A stretch of DNA of 64,000 nucleotides from Stygiobacter sp. (GCA_006218045.1 VBWB01000005.1:62001-126000); one strand, 5' to 3'; numbered from the stretch's first letter, positions 20,152 through 28,881 are shown. Notes: generated by a model from the sequence alone, not told the origin. Translations and numbers: made by a program.

Positions 20152-20983
20152 CCATCACCAGATTGTGGCCGGTCATGAACGAAGAGGCATCCGAGGCGAG
20201 AAAGGCGATGGCGCCTTTGTATTCGTTGATGGCGGCCATGCGCCCCATGGGGATGCATGCGGCCAGTTTCTTGACGAAAGCGGGGTCGTGATTGCGATAG
20301 ACGCCGGCCGGCGAAAAGGCATTGACCCGCACGCCGCGCTTGGCCCACAGCGTCGCCAGATAGCGGGTCAGGTGAATGACGCCGGCCTTGGTCACCGCAT
20401 AGAAGGCGGGCGTGTTGAATTCCTGGCCGGGATAGCCGTATTCGTCCGGTTCATAGATGCGGTGGTCGGGGCTGATGACGCCGACATCGGAGCCGATATT
20501 GATGATCGAGCCCTTGCCCTGGCGCAGCATCACCGGGGCGATGACCTGACAGGCCAGGGCCACCCCGGTCAGATTGACCTTCAATCCCGCCTCCCAGACT
20601 TCGGCGTCGCTGTTTTCAAAGGCGGCGAAAAAGCGGTCGGGGGGGGCGCTACAGGTATAGCGGGTCAGGCCGGCGGCATTGACCAGGATGTCGATATGGC
20701 CATGCTTGGCGACGACGGCATCGGTGGCGGCCTGCAAGGCGGCTTTGTCGGTGATGTCCAGCGCATGGGCATCGCATTGGCCGAACTGGGCGGAAACCTG
20801 GGCGACGGCCTTGTCCATGGCGTCGCCGCCCACGTCGAACAGGACGGGGAAGGCGCCCATTTCGGCCAGGGCCTCGGCGAATTGAACCCCCAGGAAGCCG
20901 CAGCCACCGGTAATCACGGCGACCCGACCGGACAGGTCCAACTGGGTTTTGACGGAAGGGGAGACGGAGGTTTCGGGCTGCAT
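20129..20983 (-). CDS. Short-chain dehydrogenase/reductase
   Basis: LSGRVAVITGGCGFLGVQFAEALAEMG...ILVNAAGLTR...FYAVTKAGVIHLTRYLA. Confidence 0.9.
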   Translation of the reverse strand: MQPETSVSPSVKTQLDLSGRVAVITGGCGFLGVQFAEALAEMGAFPVLFDVGGDAMDKAVAQVSAQFGQCDAHALDITDKAALQAATDAVVAKHGHIDILVNAAGLTRYTCSAPPDRFFAAFENSDAEVWEAGLKVNLTGVALACQVIAPVMLRQGKGSIINIGSDVGVISPDHRIYEPDEYGYPGQEFNTPAFYAVTKAGVIHLTRYLATLWAKRGVRVNAFSPAGVYRNHDPAFVKKLAACIPMGRMAAINEYKGAIAFLASDASSFMTGHNLVMDGGRTCW

Positions 20984-21015
20984 GGCAAGGCCTCGGGCAA
21001 GGGAAGTCGGGAAAA

Positions 21016-22074
21016 TCAGTCCAGCATGTCGTCGCTGATCGGTGTATCGGCGGCCACCGCCACCTTCAGGCGCCGGCCGGCGACCTGATGGAAGCGGTCG
21101 GGACTGATGCCGGCACCGCCGGTGCGTTTGATGGCGGCGGTGGTCAGGTCGATGACGTCGCCGGGAACCAGATCACGGGCGGCCAGCAGATGCTTGCGCA
21201 GCTTGGTCCGGTTTTCCACTTCGCAGGGCAGCACCCGCTTCATGCCGTCGCCCAGGCAGGATTCGACCTCGCGGATGGCGGCGATCAACGCCGCCAACTC
21301 GTCCGGTTCCAGGGACGCCCGATGGTCCGGACCGGGCAACGAGCGGTCCAGGGTGAAATGCTTTTCATAGGCCTGGGCTCCCAGCGCCGTCGCCGCCAGG
21401 GCGGCGGAAAAGCCCGGAATATGATCGGAATATCCCACCGCGACGCCGCAGGCTTCGGCGATGGTGCGCATGGCCCGCAAATTGGCCTGATCAGCCGGGG
21501 CGGGATAGGATCCGGTACATTGCATGACCAGCAGATCCTTGCAGCCGGCGGCGCGGATGGCGGCGACGCTGGCCTTGACCTCGTCCAGCGTGCACATGGC
21601 GGTGGACAGGATCATGGGGCGCCCGGTGCGGGCCATGATCTCCAGGAACGGGATGTTGTTGGCGTCGGTGGAGGCCACCTTCAACAGATCCACATCCAGC
21701 GAATCCAGCAGTTCGACGCTTTCCACGTCGTAAGGGGTCGACAGGAACATGATGCCGCGCTGGCGGCAGCGTTGGATCAAGGCCCGGTGCATGTCCGCGG
21801 TGAGTTCCTGGGTTTTCAGCAACTGGAACCAGGTCTGCTCTTCGTCTCCACCGGTGGTTTCCACGTGGTAACGGGCCTTGGGGGCCGAGCGGGTGATGAT
21901 GTTCTCGGCCTTGAAGGTCTGGAATTTGACCGCATCGGCGCCGGCGTCGGCGGCCACGTCCACCAGCCTGAGCGCCATATCCAGGTCGCCGTTATGATTG
22001 ACGCCGGCTTCGGCGATGACGAAGACGGGGTGCCCTGGGCCGATGCTGCGGTCCTTAAGACGAATGCCGGTCAT
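21016..22074 (-). CDS. neuB: N-acetylneuraminate synthase family protein (NeuB/LegI/SpsE)
   Basis: VFVIAEAGVNHNGDLDMALRLVDVAADAGADAVKFQTFKAE...VGYSDHIPG...YEKHFTLDRSLPGPDHRASLEP plus C-terminal SAF-like domain. Confidence 0.92.
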   Translation of the reverse strand: MTGIRLKDRSIGPGHPVFVIAEAGVNHNGDLDMALRLVDVAADAGADAVKFQTFKAENIITRSAPKARYHVETTGGDEEQTWFQLLKTQELTADMHRALIQRCRQRGIMFLSTPYDVESVELLDSLDVDLLKVASTDANNIPFLEIMARTGRPMILSTAMCTLDEVKASVAAIRAAGCKDLLVMQCTGSYPAPADQANLRAMRTIAEACGVAVGYSDHIPGFSAALAATALGAQAYEKHFTLDRSLPGPDHRASLEPDELAALIAAIREVESCLGDGMKRVLPCEVENRTKLRKHLLAARDLVPGDVIDLTTAAIKRTGGAGISPDRFHQVAGRRLKVAVAADTPISDDMLD

Positions 22075-22964
22075 GACGGTTCCTGCGATGATGCGGTGAA
22101 GGGAAGGGAGGCGGCGGCGCGGACCAGGGCGATGCTGTCGGCCACTTGCGCCCGGGTGGCGTCACGGAATTCCAGAATGGCCGGAATTCGTTCCGGCAGC
22201 TTTGCCAAGGCGGCCAGCATCGGACTGTCCGCCACCAGGGGTAAATGTTGATCCTGCCGACCGTCATTGTGACTGAGTTCGACCGCCGACAAAGCGGGAA
22301 GCAGCAGTTGGATCAGTCCCTCAAGGGTGAAACCGTGGACCGAGGCCGACAGGCTGGAATGAGCGACGTTCAGGTTGATCCTGAGCTGGGGCAGCAAAGC
22401 CAGCAGCCGCTGATATTCATCCGGGCGCTCCATGAGCAGGACGCCTTGCTTGGTGACCGATCCCTCGGTTTCGATGGCCAGGCCGATACCGGCGCGGGCG
22501 GCATGTTCCGCCAATTGGCGCAAGGATTCCACCATGGTTTGGAACGCCTGCTCGTAGCTGCCGGCAGGGGCGGCAAAGGTGAAGTCGAAGGCCCCGTCCG
22601 CCCGTGTCGTCGCCGCGCTCATGGGCTCGGCCAGAAAACCGGGATGCACGGTATAAAGCTCGGCGCCGATGGCGGCGGCGGCATCGATACAGGCATGGGC
22701 ATGGGTGCGGGAGGCAAGCAGGATATCCGCATCCGCCGAGGCCAGATTGATGATCAGATCGTCGCGCGCCGGCGGAAAATAATTGTGGGTGAAGATCCGG
22801 CACCGCAGCCGTTTGGCCACCGCCTGCAGGTCGGGCCGCCAGCGATGGGTCGAGCCCAGTTCCACCCCATCCACGGGCAAGCCGTCCAGCAGGTCCAGCA
22901 CCTCGGCCAATTCCGTCGGTTCGTTGCCGAAGAAGGTGGTGGAGACGAAAACCGGTCGGGTCAT
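22071..22964 (-). CDS. Sugar phosphate isomerase/epimerase (TIM barrel)
   Basis: MTRPVFVSTTFFGNEPTELAEVLDLLDGLPVDGVELGSTHRW...LYTVHPGFLAEP; ATGA overlap at 22964. Confidence 0.8.
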   Translation of the reverse strand: MTRPVFVSTTFFGNEPTELAEVLDLLDGLPVDGVELGSTHRWRPDLQAVAKRLRCRIFTHNYFPPARDDLIINLASADADILLASRTHAHACIDAAAAIGAELYTVHPGFLAEPMSAATTRADGAFDFTFAAPAGSYEQAFQTMVESLRQLAEHAARAGIGLAIETEGSVTKQGVLLMERPDEYQRLLALLPQLRINLNVAHSSLSASVHGFTLEGLIQLLLPALSAVELSHNDGRQDQHLPLVADSPMLAALAKLPERIPAILEFRDATRAQVADSIALVRAAASLPFTASSQEPS

Positions 22965-23593
22965 GGGTTTTGCTCCAGCCATCGCGCCGGTACGCCGACC
23001 CAGCGACCGGGCCGGGACAACGGGCGGATCACCGCCGCGCCGGCACCGATGACGGCATCGTCGCAGATTTCAAGGCGCTCGATGATGGTGGCGCCAATGC
23101 CGACGATGACCCGTTCGCCCAACCGGGTCCGGCCCCCCAGGCTACAGCCCGGTCCCAGATTGGTGAAGGCGCCGATTTCGGTTTCATGGCCGATGGTGAC
23201 GTTGGAATTGATCAGGACGCCTTGGCCCAAACGTACGGCGGCATGAAGGGTGCTGTTGGGATAGATCAGGCTGCCCGCCCCGATGCCGGCGGAGGGGGCG
23301 ACCCAGGCGGCGGGATGAACGAAGCTGGCGATCCGGCGGCCCAGCCCTTCGGCGGTGCGCAGCAAATTTTGACGCAGGCCGGGATTGCCGGCGGCGACCA
23401 GCACGGCACTTTCAGGGTCGGCATCGGCCAGCACATGGTCTTCGCCCAGCCACGGCGCCGGCAAAGCGCAATCGGGTGCCGGGCCGGTAAAGCCGGTGAC
23501 GACGCCACCGGCGGCCATCAACAGTGCCGACAGTTCCAGGGCGAAGCCGCCGGTGCCCATGATGATGACCCGTCTTGGCACCAACGCGGTCAT
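22961..23593 (-). CDS. neuD: NeuD/PglD-like sugar O/N-acyltransferase (left-handed beta-helix)
   Basis: RRVIIMGTGGFALELSALLMAAGG...hexapeptide repeats GSLIYPNSTLHAAVRLGQGVLINSNVTIGHETEIGAFTNLGPGCSLGG. Confidence 0.85.
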   Translation of the reverse strand: MTALVPRRVIIMGTGGFALELSALLMAAGGVVTGFTGPAPDCALPAPWLGEDHVLADADPESAVLVAAGNPGLRQNLLRTAEGLGRRIASFVHPAAWVAPSAGIGAGSLIYPNSTLHAAVRLGQGVLINSNVTIGHETEIGAFTNLGPGCSLGGRTRLGERVIVGIGATIIERLEICDDAVIGAGAAVIRPLSRPGRWVGVPARWLEQNP

Positions 23594-24945
23594 GACCGCG
23601 CCATCCATGATTGCAGCCCCTTGCGGTCGAACATCAGCGGGCTGACGGTCAGCCCGTGCTGACGCAGGGCGGCGACCACGTCGTAACGGCGAAACGGTTT
23701 GACGAAGAACAGGAAGTAACCACCGCCGCCGGTTCCCAAAAGCCGCCCGCCTTCCGCGCCATTGTCCATGGCCAGTTGATAGATGTCGTCAAGCGGCCCC
23801 GAGCTGACCAGCGGATTTATGCGCTTCTTCAATTGCCACGTCGCATCCAGCATGGCGCCGAAATCGTTGAGATTGCCGCGCAGCAGATGCGCCTTCATCT
23901 CCAGGGCAATGGCCTTGATCTCGGCGGCATAGCCCAGTTTTTCCGGGTCGCCGGCCTTGGGTTGGCGGTTTTCGCTTTGTATTTTCTCGCCCAAATGTTC
24001 CGCGCCGGAATAACAAAGCAGGAAGCGTTCCTCCAATTCCTGCAAGGTTCCCGGTTGCAGTCGCAACGGCGTGACGGTGTTGTGCTTGTCATCGAATTCG
24101 ATGAAGTTGAAGCCACCGAAGACGGTGGAATACTGGTCCTGCCAACCGCCGGAAATATCCAGTTCGATGCGTTCCGCCTCGAAGGCGTGTTCGGCGATGG
24201 AATAACTGTCCAGCTTGTCATCGCGCATTTCATTGAAAGCGCCGATGACCCCGGCCAAGACCGAGGCCGAGCCGCCAAGCCCGGAACCGGGCAGAAAGTC
24301 GTTATCGACCCATAAATCGAAGCCGAAATCGGGCTTCATCACCCTGATGCCGGCTTTCAGCAGATCGCCGTCGCCGTCATAGACGAGCGATGACAGATTG
24401 TCGGCTTCGATCAACCGGCTGCCGACTTGCGAGAAGATGCGGATACGGGTGTCGGCGCGTTTGCGCAGTTCCACATGGCTGTAAAGACTGATGCTGGCGG
24501 TCAGGGACACACCGCCATGCTCCATGAAGTAATGGGTGAAATCCGTCCCGCCGCCGGCCAGACTGACGCGGACGGGGGCTTTGGCGCGGGCATAGGTTTC
24601 GCGCTGCGGTTCAAGATAGCCGGTGGTGACCAAGCCGACCGGCTGGCCGTCGCCGTCAAGGACGGGAATGGCGCGGATGCGGCTGTCCAGCAGTTTCAGC
24701 GTCTCTTCCTTGCGGGCGCCCTCGCGGACCGAGACGAATCCCCGATTCATGTGGTTTCGCACCGGCGATTGCAGCGTTCCCCCATCCATCAGGGCATTGC
24801 GGATATCGCCGTCGGTCAGAATCCCCAGGGCTCGTCCGTTTCCATCTTGGACGATGGTAATGCCGCGTCCCGATGCGCGAAGCGACCGCATGGCGTCTTC
24901 CATGGTCGCGCCACAGGGAATCAGCAGTTTTTCCAGACCATCCAT
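23590..24945 (-). CDS. CBS-domain pair fused to GHMP-family sugar kinase
   Basis: N-term CBS repeats (GRALGILTDGDIRNALMDG; DGQPVGLVTTGYLEP); C-term GHMP kinase RVSLAGGGTDFTHYFMEHGG...PGSGLGGSASVLAGVIGAF...LLGTGGGGYFLFFV. Confidence 0.88.
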   Translation of the reverse strand: MDGLEKLLIPCGATMEDAMRSLRASGRGITIVQDGNGRALGILTDGDIRNALMDGGTLQSPVRNHMNRGFVSVREGARKEETLKLLDSRIRAIPVLDGDGQPVGLVTTGYLEPQRETYARAKAPVRVSLAGGGTDFTHYFMEHGGVSLTASISLYSHVELRKRADTRIRIFSQVGSRLIEADNLSSLVYDGDGDLLKAGIRVMKPDFGFDLWVDNDFLPGSGLGGSASVLAGVIGAFNEMRDDKLDSYSIAEHAFEAERIELDISGGWQDQYSTVFGGFNFIEFDDKHNTVTPLRLQPGTLQELEERFLLCYSGAEHLGEKIQSENRQPKAGDPEKLGYAAEIKAIALEMKAHLLRGNLNDFGAMLDATWQLKKRINPLVSSGPLDDIYQLAMDNGAEGGRLLGTGGGGYFLFFVKPFRRYDVVAALRQHGLTVSPLMFDRKGLQSWMARS

Positions 24946-24955
24946 CGGCTGGCTC

Positions 24956-26080
24956 CTAGGCGTCGTTGCGCTCGACCCAGTCGATCACCAGATCGCAGAT
25001 CCGAGCAATGTCTTCGGCGGACAGGCCGATGGCGGAAGGCAGGTGCAGTGAACGATGGGAAATCGAGCGGCTGACCGGGAAATCGTTTGGATCATTGCCG
25101 TGGCGATAGGGTTTGGCCTCATGCACGGGAAAGATCATCGGTCGCGGTTCAACCCCGTTCCGGCGCAGATAATCGCTCAAGGGTGTTCGCAATTCGGCCC
25201 GGCGCAGCGTGATGGTGGTCAGCCAATGAACCGGGGCACACCATGCGGCCACCGGTCGGAAGCTCAGCTTGGCACAGCCGGACAACTGGCGGCGGTAAGT
25301 CTCGCACTGGATCAGGCGGCGGGCCTGGGTGTCGTCGAGGCGTTCCAATTGGGCTAGGGCAACCGCGGCCTGCATGTTGGTCATGCGGTAATTGGTGCCG
25401 ATGACATCGTGAACATAGCGCTGCTGACGTGACATGCCGTGGTCGCGGAGGATGCGCAGATTCTCCGCCAAATCGGCGTCGTGACACAGGATCATCCCGC
25501 CTTCGCCGCAGGTCATGATCTTGTTGGCGAAGAACGAATAACAGGATGCGTCGCCAAAGGTGCCGACCCGCTGGCGGCTGCCGTCGGTCGGATCGATCCA
25601 CTGGGCGTCCGGCGCTTCGGCCACGTCTTCGATGACCTTGAGGCCGTGACGACGGGCAATGGCCATGATCGGCCCCATGTTCGCGGCATGACCAAAGGCA
25701 TGAACGACGATGACCGCCTTGGTCCGGGGGGTGATCCGGGCTTCCAGGCATTGGGGATCGATTCCCCAACCGATCGGCTCCACATCCACCAGGACCGGGG
25801 TAGCGCCGGTCATGGCGATCATGTTGGCCGGGGCGATGAAGGTGAGGTCGGGACAGATGACCTCGTCGCCCGCTCCGATACCCAGGCCCAGCAAAGCCAG
25901 GTGCAAGGCGGTGGTGCAGTTGGAGGTGGCGATGCCGTGGGGCATGCCGGTGTGCCGGGCGTAAGCCTGCTCGAAATCGGTGATGAACCGCCCTTGCGAG
26001 GAAATCCATCCGGTGTCGATGCACTCAAGCAGATATTCCCGTTCCTTGGCGGTAAATTCAGGTTCAAAAATGGGAATCAT
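24956..26080 (-). CDS. DegT/DnrJ/EryC1 aminotransferase (LegC-like)
   Basis: FEPEFTAKEREYLLECIDTGWISSQGRFITDFEQAYA...SNCTTALHLALLGLGIGAGDEVICPDLTFIA...YSFFANKIMTCGEGGM. Confidence 0.88.
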   Translation of the reverse strand: MIPIFEPEFTAKEREYLLECIDTGWISSQGRFITDFEQAYARHTGMPHGIATSNCTTALHLALLGLGIGAGDEVICPDLTFIAPANMIAMTGATPVLVDVEPIGWGIDPQCLEARITPRTKAVIVVHAFGHAANMGPIMAIARRHGLKVIEDVAEAPDAQWIDPTDGSRQRVGTFGDASCYSFFANKIMTCGEGGMILCHDADLAENLRILRDHGMSRQQRYVHDVIGTNYRMTNMQAAVALAQLERLDDTQARRLIQCETYRRQLSGCAKLSFRPVAAWCAPVHWLTTITLRRAELRTPLSDYLRRNGVEPRPMIFPVHEAKPYRHGNDPNDFPVSRSISHRSLHLPSAIGLSAEDIARICDLVIDWVERNDA

Positions 26081-26155
26081 GATTGGTGCCGATTTCCTTG
26101 ACAGGGATTCCTTGCCGCCACGGCGATAGTGCCGGCGCGGACGCCCGGGTGGGGC

Positions 26156-26183
26156 ATTCTAGGGGTGGCCGGTTCGCCGTCAA
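26156..26183 (-). promoter_or_regulatory. Candidate sigma70-type promoter for the minus-strand operon A (-35 TTGACG, 16 nt, -10 TAGAAT)
   Basis: Reverse complement reads TTGACG-GCGAACCGGCCACCCC-TAGAAT, ~75 nt upstream of the 26080 start codon. Confidence 0.5.
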
Positions 26184-26201
26184 TAGTCGAGGCCTGTCCG
26201 G

Positions 26202-26855
26202 TCATGGGCTCGGCGTATCGACAGGAATGCGGCGGCGCAAATGCTGCATCATGGACGGCACCAAGATCCGATGGTCGTCGTAGTGAAGGTGCAGTTGCTC
26301 GAACACTTCCGGCAGTTTCCACATGGCGGTGACGATGACGGCGTCGATGCTGTCGTCAACGGGCGGCGAGGCGGCGCACGGCACGCCCAGATAGTCGGTG
26401 CGATTGGCGCCAGGGTCGATCATCAAGATGGGTTCGATTCCGGCGGCCTTGGCGCATAACAGGGCGACGTCGCTCATTTCGCTGAGGCCGTAGAAGGCGA
26501 TTCTCGTCCAATTCCGCGCTTTGCAGTTTTGCAGCAAGGTATCGTATTCGTCGCGGGCTTCACGAAACAGGCTGAAGGATTGCGACAGGTATTCCGACGT
26601 CAGCTTGGCTTTTTCCATGAAGCCCCGCGGCGTCAGCATGTAGCTCACGCTGGTGGGGTGGACCTGGCTGGCCTTCAGCCATCCCTTGGCGATACAGCGT
26701 TTGACATAGGCATTCACCAAACCCACGGCCACACCCAGATTCCGCGCCATGGCCCGTTGCCCGACATTGCCATCCTCGCCGATGAAACGCAGCAACCCCA
26801 GTGTCAACCGGGTCTCGGCGGCGATGGATTTCGGGTGGGGATCATCTTGGGTCAT
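26202..26855 (-). CDS. Winged-helix transcriptional regulator with C-terminal effector-like domain
   Basis: TRLTLGLLRFIGEDGNVGQRAMARNLGVAVGLVNAYVKRCIAKGWLKASQVHPTSVSYMLTPRGFMEKAKLT (MarR-like wHTH), then WTRIAFYGLSEMSDVALLCAKAAGIEPILMID. Confidence 0.75.
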   Translation of the reverse strand: MTQDDPHPKSIAAETRLTLGLLRFIGEDGNVGQRAMARNLGVAVGLVNAYVKRCIAKGWLKASQVHPTSVSYMLTPRGFMEKAKLTSEYLSQSFSLFREARDEYDTLLQNCKARNWTRIAFYGLSEMSDVALLCAKAAGIEPILMIDPGANRTDYLGVPCAASPPVDDSIDAVIVTAMWKLPEVFEQLHLHYDDHRILVPSMMQHLRRRIPVDTPSP

Positions 26856-26862
26856 GGGGGAA

Positions 26863-26892
26863 ACTATGCACCGTTCACGGCGTGAGCGTCAA
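26863..26892 (-). promoter_or_regulatory. Candidate promoter of the regulator gene (-35 TTGACG, 18 nt, -10 CATAGT) containing an inverted repeat in the spacer
   Basis: Reverse complement TTGACG-CTCACGCCGTGAACGGTG-CATAGT immediately before ATG 26855. Confidence 0.45.
26873..26887. promoter_or_regulatory. Candidate operator 1: GTTCAC-GGC-GTGAGC (imperfect inverted repeat)
   Basis: Read directly from sequence; one mismatch relative to operator 2 arms. Confidence 0.55.
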
Positions 26893-26899
26893 TGCTCCC

Positions 26900-26914
26900 G
26901 TTCACGCGGTGAAC
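26900..26914. promoter_or_regulatory. Candidate operator 2: GTTCAC-GCG-GTGAAC (perfect inverted repeat)
   Basis: Read directly from sequence; 27 nt centre-to-centre from operator 1, in the divergent intergenic region. Confidence 0.6.
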
Positions 26915-26944
26915 GACGGGGGCGGTGGTGCCGTATTGGCGGCA

Positions 26945-26973
26945 TTGATTGCTTTGGCGAAAAATCGTATAGC
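26945..26973 (+). promoter_or_regulatory. Candidate sigma70-type promoter of plus-strand operon B (-35 TTGATT, 17 nt, -10 TATAGC)
   Basis: TTGATT-GCTTTGGCGAAAAATCG-TATAGC about 45 nt upstream of the GTG start at 27019; SD-like AGGGGG at ~27007. Confidence 0.5.
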
Positions 26974-27018
26974 TCTGGTATTAGAGCCGGCGAAATATTG
27001 AGGTTCAGGGGGTAGGCT

Positions 27019-27624
27019 GTGGAATATCTTGAAAAATATCTGTTCCAGGCCAGTGAGATCTGCCGCCTGATTGATCGTGACGCTTATCGCCGCCTTGTGG
27101 ATGAGCTGACGGCGCTGAAGCGCCGCAACGGTCGGCTGTTCATTCTCGGCGTCGGCGGCAGCGCCGCCAATTGCGGTCACGCGGTCAATGATTTTCGCAA
27201 GCTTTGCGGCATCGAAGCCTATGCGCCCACCGACAACGTCGCCGAACTGACCGCGCGGACCAACGACGAGGGCTGGGATACGGTTTTTGCCGCCTATCTG
27301 CGCACCAGCAAGGCCAATGGCGACGACGCCATCCTGGTTTTGTCGGTGGGGGGCGGTAATGCCGAGCTGAATGTTTCCCCCAATATCGTTCGTGCCGTCG
27401 ACGAGGCGCTGGAGCGCGACATGCGCATTCTGGGCATCGTCGGTCGGGATGGCGGCTATACCGGGCGTAAGGGCCATGCGGTCGTCATCATCCCCACGGT
27501 GGATGCCGATGCGATCACGCCCCATTCCGAGGCTTTCCAGGCGGTGGTCTGGCATGGCCTCGTGTGCCATCCCGAACTGAAGGCCCAGGAAAACAAGTGG
27601 GAAGGGTTGAAGGTTCAGGCATGA
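27019..27624 (+). CDS. gmhA: SIS-domain phosphoheptose isomerase-like (GmhA)
   Basis: GRLFILGVGGSAANCGHAVNDFRKLCGIEAYAPTDNVAELTARTNDEGWDTVFAAYL...LVLSVGGGNAE...VVIIPT. Confidence 0.82.
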   Translation: MEYLEKYLFQASEICRLIDRDAYRRLVDELTALKRRNGRLFILGVGGSAANCGHAVNDFRKLCGIEAYAPTDNVAELTARTNDEGWDTVFAAYLRTSKANGDDAILVLSVGGGNAELNVSPNIVRAVDEALERDMRILGIVGRDGGYTGRKGHAVVIIPTVDADAITPHSEAFQAVVWHGLVCHPELKAQENKWEGLKVQA

Positions 27625-28148
27625 GGCGGGCGGTTTTTCTTGATCGGGATGGTGTCGTGCTGCGTTCCATCGAACGCGACGGCAAGCCGTTCGCCCCGAC
27701 CAAGGCCGACCAGTTCGAGATTTTGCCCGGCGTCGAGCAAGCGGTCGCCCGCCTGAAGCAGGCCGGTTTCGTCACCGTTCTGGTCACCAATCAGCCCGAT
27801 GTGGGCCGCGGCACCTTGGATCAGGCCATTGTCGAGGGCATGCATGATCGCTTGCAGGCGGTGCTGGCCTTGGACGAGGTCAAGGTCAGCTATACCGCCA
27901 GCGACGACGAAGGCTGTCAGCGGCGGAAGCCGGCGCCCGGCATGCTGTTGGAAGCCGCACGGCGATTCGACATCGATCTTGGCCGCAGCTATATGGTCGG
28001 GGACCGGTGGCGGGATGTGGAGGCCGGCAAGGCCGCCGGCTGCGTCACCATCTTCATCGATCACGGCTATCAGGAACGTCAGCCGAGCGATTTTGATCTC
28101 AAGGTTTCGGATCTGCCCGAGGCCGTCAGTTTCATTCTTGCCAACTAA
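27621..28148 (+). CDS. gmhB: HAD-IIIA phosphatase, D-glycero-D-manno-heptose bisphosphate phosphatase-like (GmhB)
   Basis: ATG 27621 (ATGA overlap): MRRAVFLDRDGVVLRS...VLVTNQPDVGRG...RRKPAPGMLLEAA...YMVGDRWRDVEAGKAAG. Confidence 0.87.
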   Translation: MRRAVFLDRDGVVLRSIERDGKPFAPTKADQFEILPGVEQAVARLKQAGFVTVLVTNQPDVGRGTLDQAIVEGMHDRLQAVLALDEVKVSYTASDDEGCQRRKPAPGMLLEAARRFDIDLGRSYMVGDRWRDVEAGKAAGCVTIFIDHGYQERQPSDFDLKVSDLPEAVSFILAN

Positions 28149-28158
28149 GGAAATCACG

Positions 28159-28881
28159 ATGACCGGCACCAGCGCGCCTTCTCCTAAAGTCAGGATTTTT
28201 GCCGATGGGGCGGATCTTGACGGTGTGCGGGCCTTGGCCGCCAATCCGGTCATCTGCGGCTTCACCACCAATCCCACGCTGATGCGTAAGGCTGGAATCA
28301 GCGATTATCAGGCCTTTGCCCGCGACATGCTGGCCATCGTCGGTGAGCGTTCGGTCAGCTTCGAGGTGTTCGCCGATGATTTCGCCGAAATCGAGCGCCA
28401 GGCCCGGATCATCGCCGGTTGGGGCAGCAATGTGTATGTGAAGATTCCCATCACCAACACCAAGGGCGAAAGTGCTGCCCCGACCATTCGGCGGCTGTCC
28501 GATGCCGGGGTCAAGCTGAACGTGACCGCCATCCTGACCGTGGCGCAGGTGCGGCGGACGGTTGAGGCCCTCAATGCCGAGGTGCCGGCGATCATTTCGG
28601 TTTTTGCCGGCCGTATCGCCGATACCGGTCGCGATCCGGTACCGGTGATGGCGCAATGTCGTCAGGAAATGGCGTCCCGGCCCAAAGCCGAGTTGCTGTG
28701 GGCCAGCACCCGCGAGCTTTACAATATTTTCCAGGCCGAGGTCTCGGGCTGCGACATCATCACCGCCACCCCGGACATTCTGGGCAAGTTGGGCGGTGTC
28801 GGGCGCGACCTGGACGAGCTTAGCCTGGATACCGTCAAAATGTTCTATCGTGATGCCTTGAGCGCCGGCTATCAGCTGTAA
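28159..28881 (+). CDS. Transaldolase
   Basis: MTGTSAPSPKVRIFADGADLDGVRALAANPVICGFTTNPTLMRKAGI...NVYVKIPITNTKGE...LNVTAILTVAQV...SVFAGRIADTGRDP. Confidence 0.9.
   Translation: MTGTSAPSPKVRIFADGADLDGVRALAANPVICGFTTNPTLMRKAGISDYQAFARDMLAIVGERSVSFEVFADDFAEIERQARIIAGWGSNVYVKIPITNTKGESAAPTIRRLSDAGVKLNVTAILTVAQVRRTVEALNAEVPAIISVFAGRIADTGRDPVPVMAQCRQEMASRPKAELLWASTRELYNIFQAEVSGCDIITATPDILGKLGGVGRDLDELSLDTVKMFYRDALSAGYQL

Noticed and set aside
27799-28881. 360-aa start for the transaldolase
   Set aside because: The first ~120 residues are an out-of-frame reading of gmhB; the transaldolase begins at ATG 28159.
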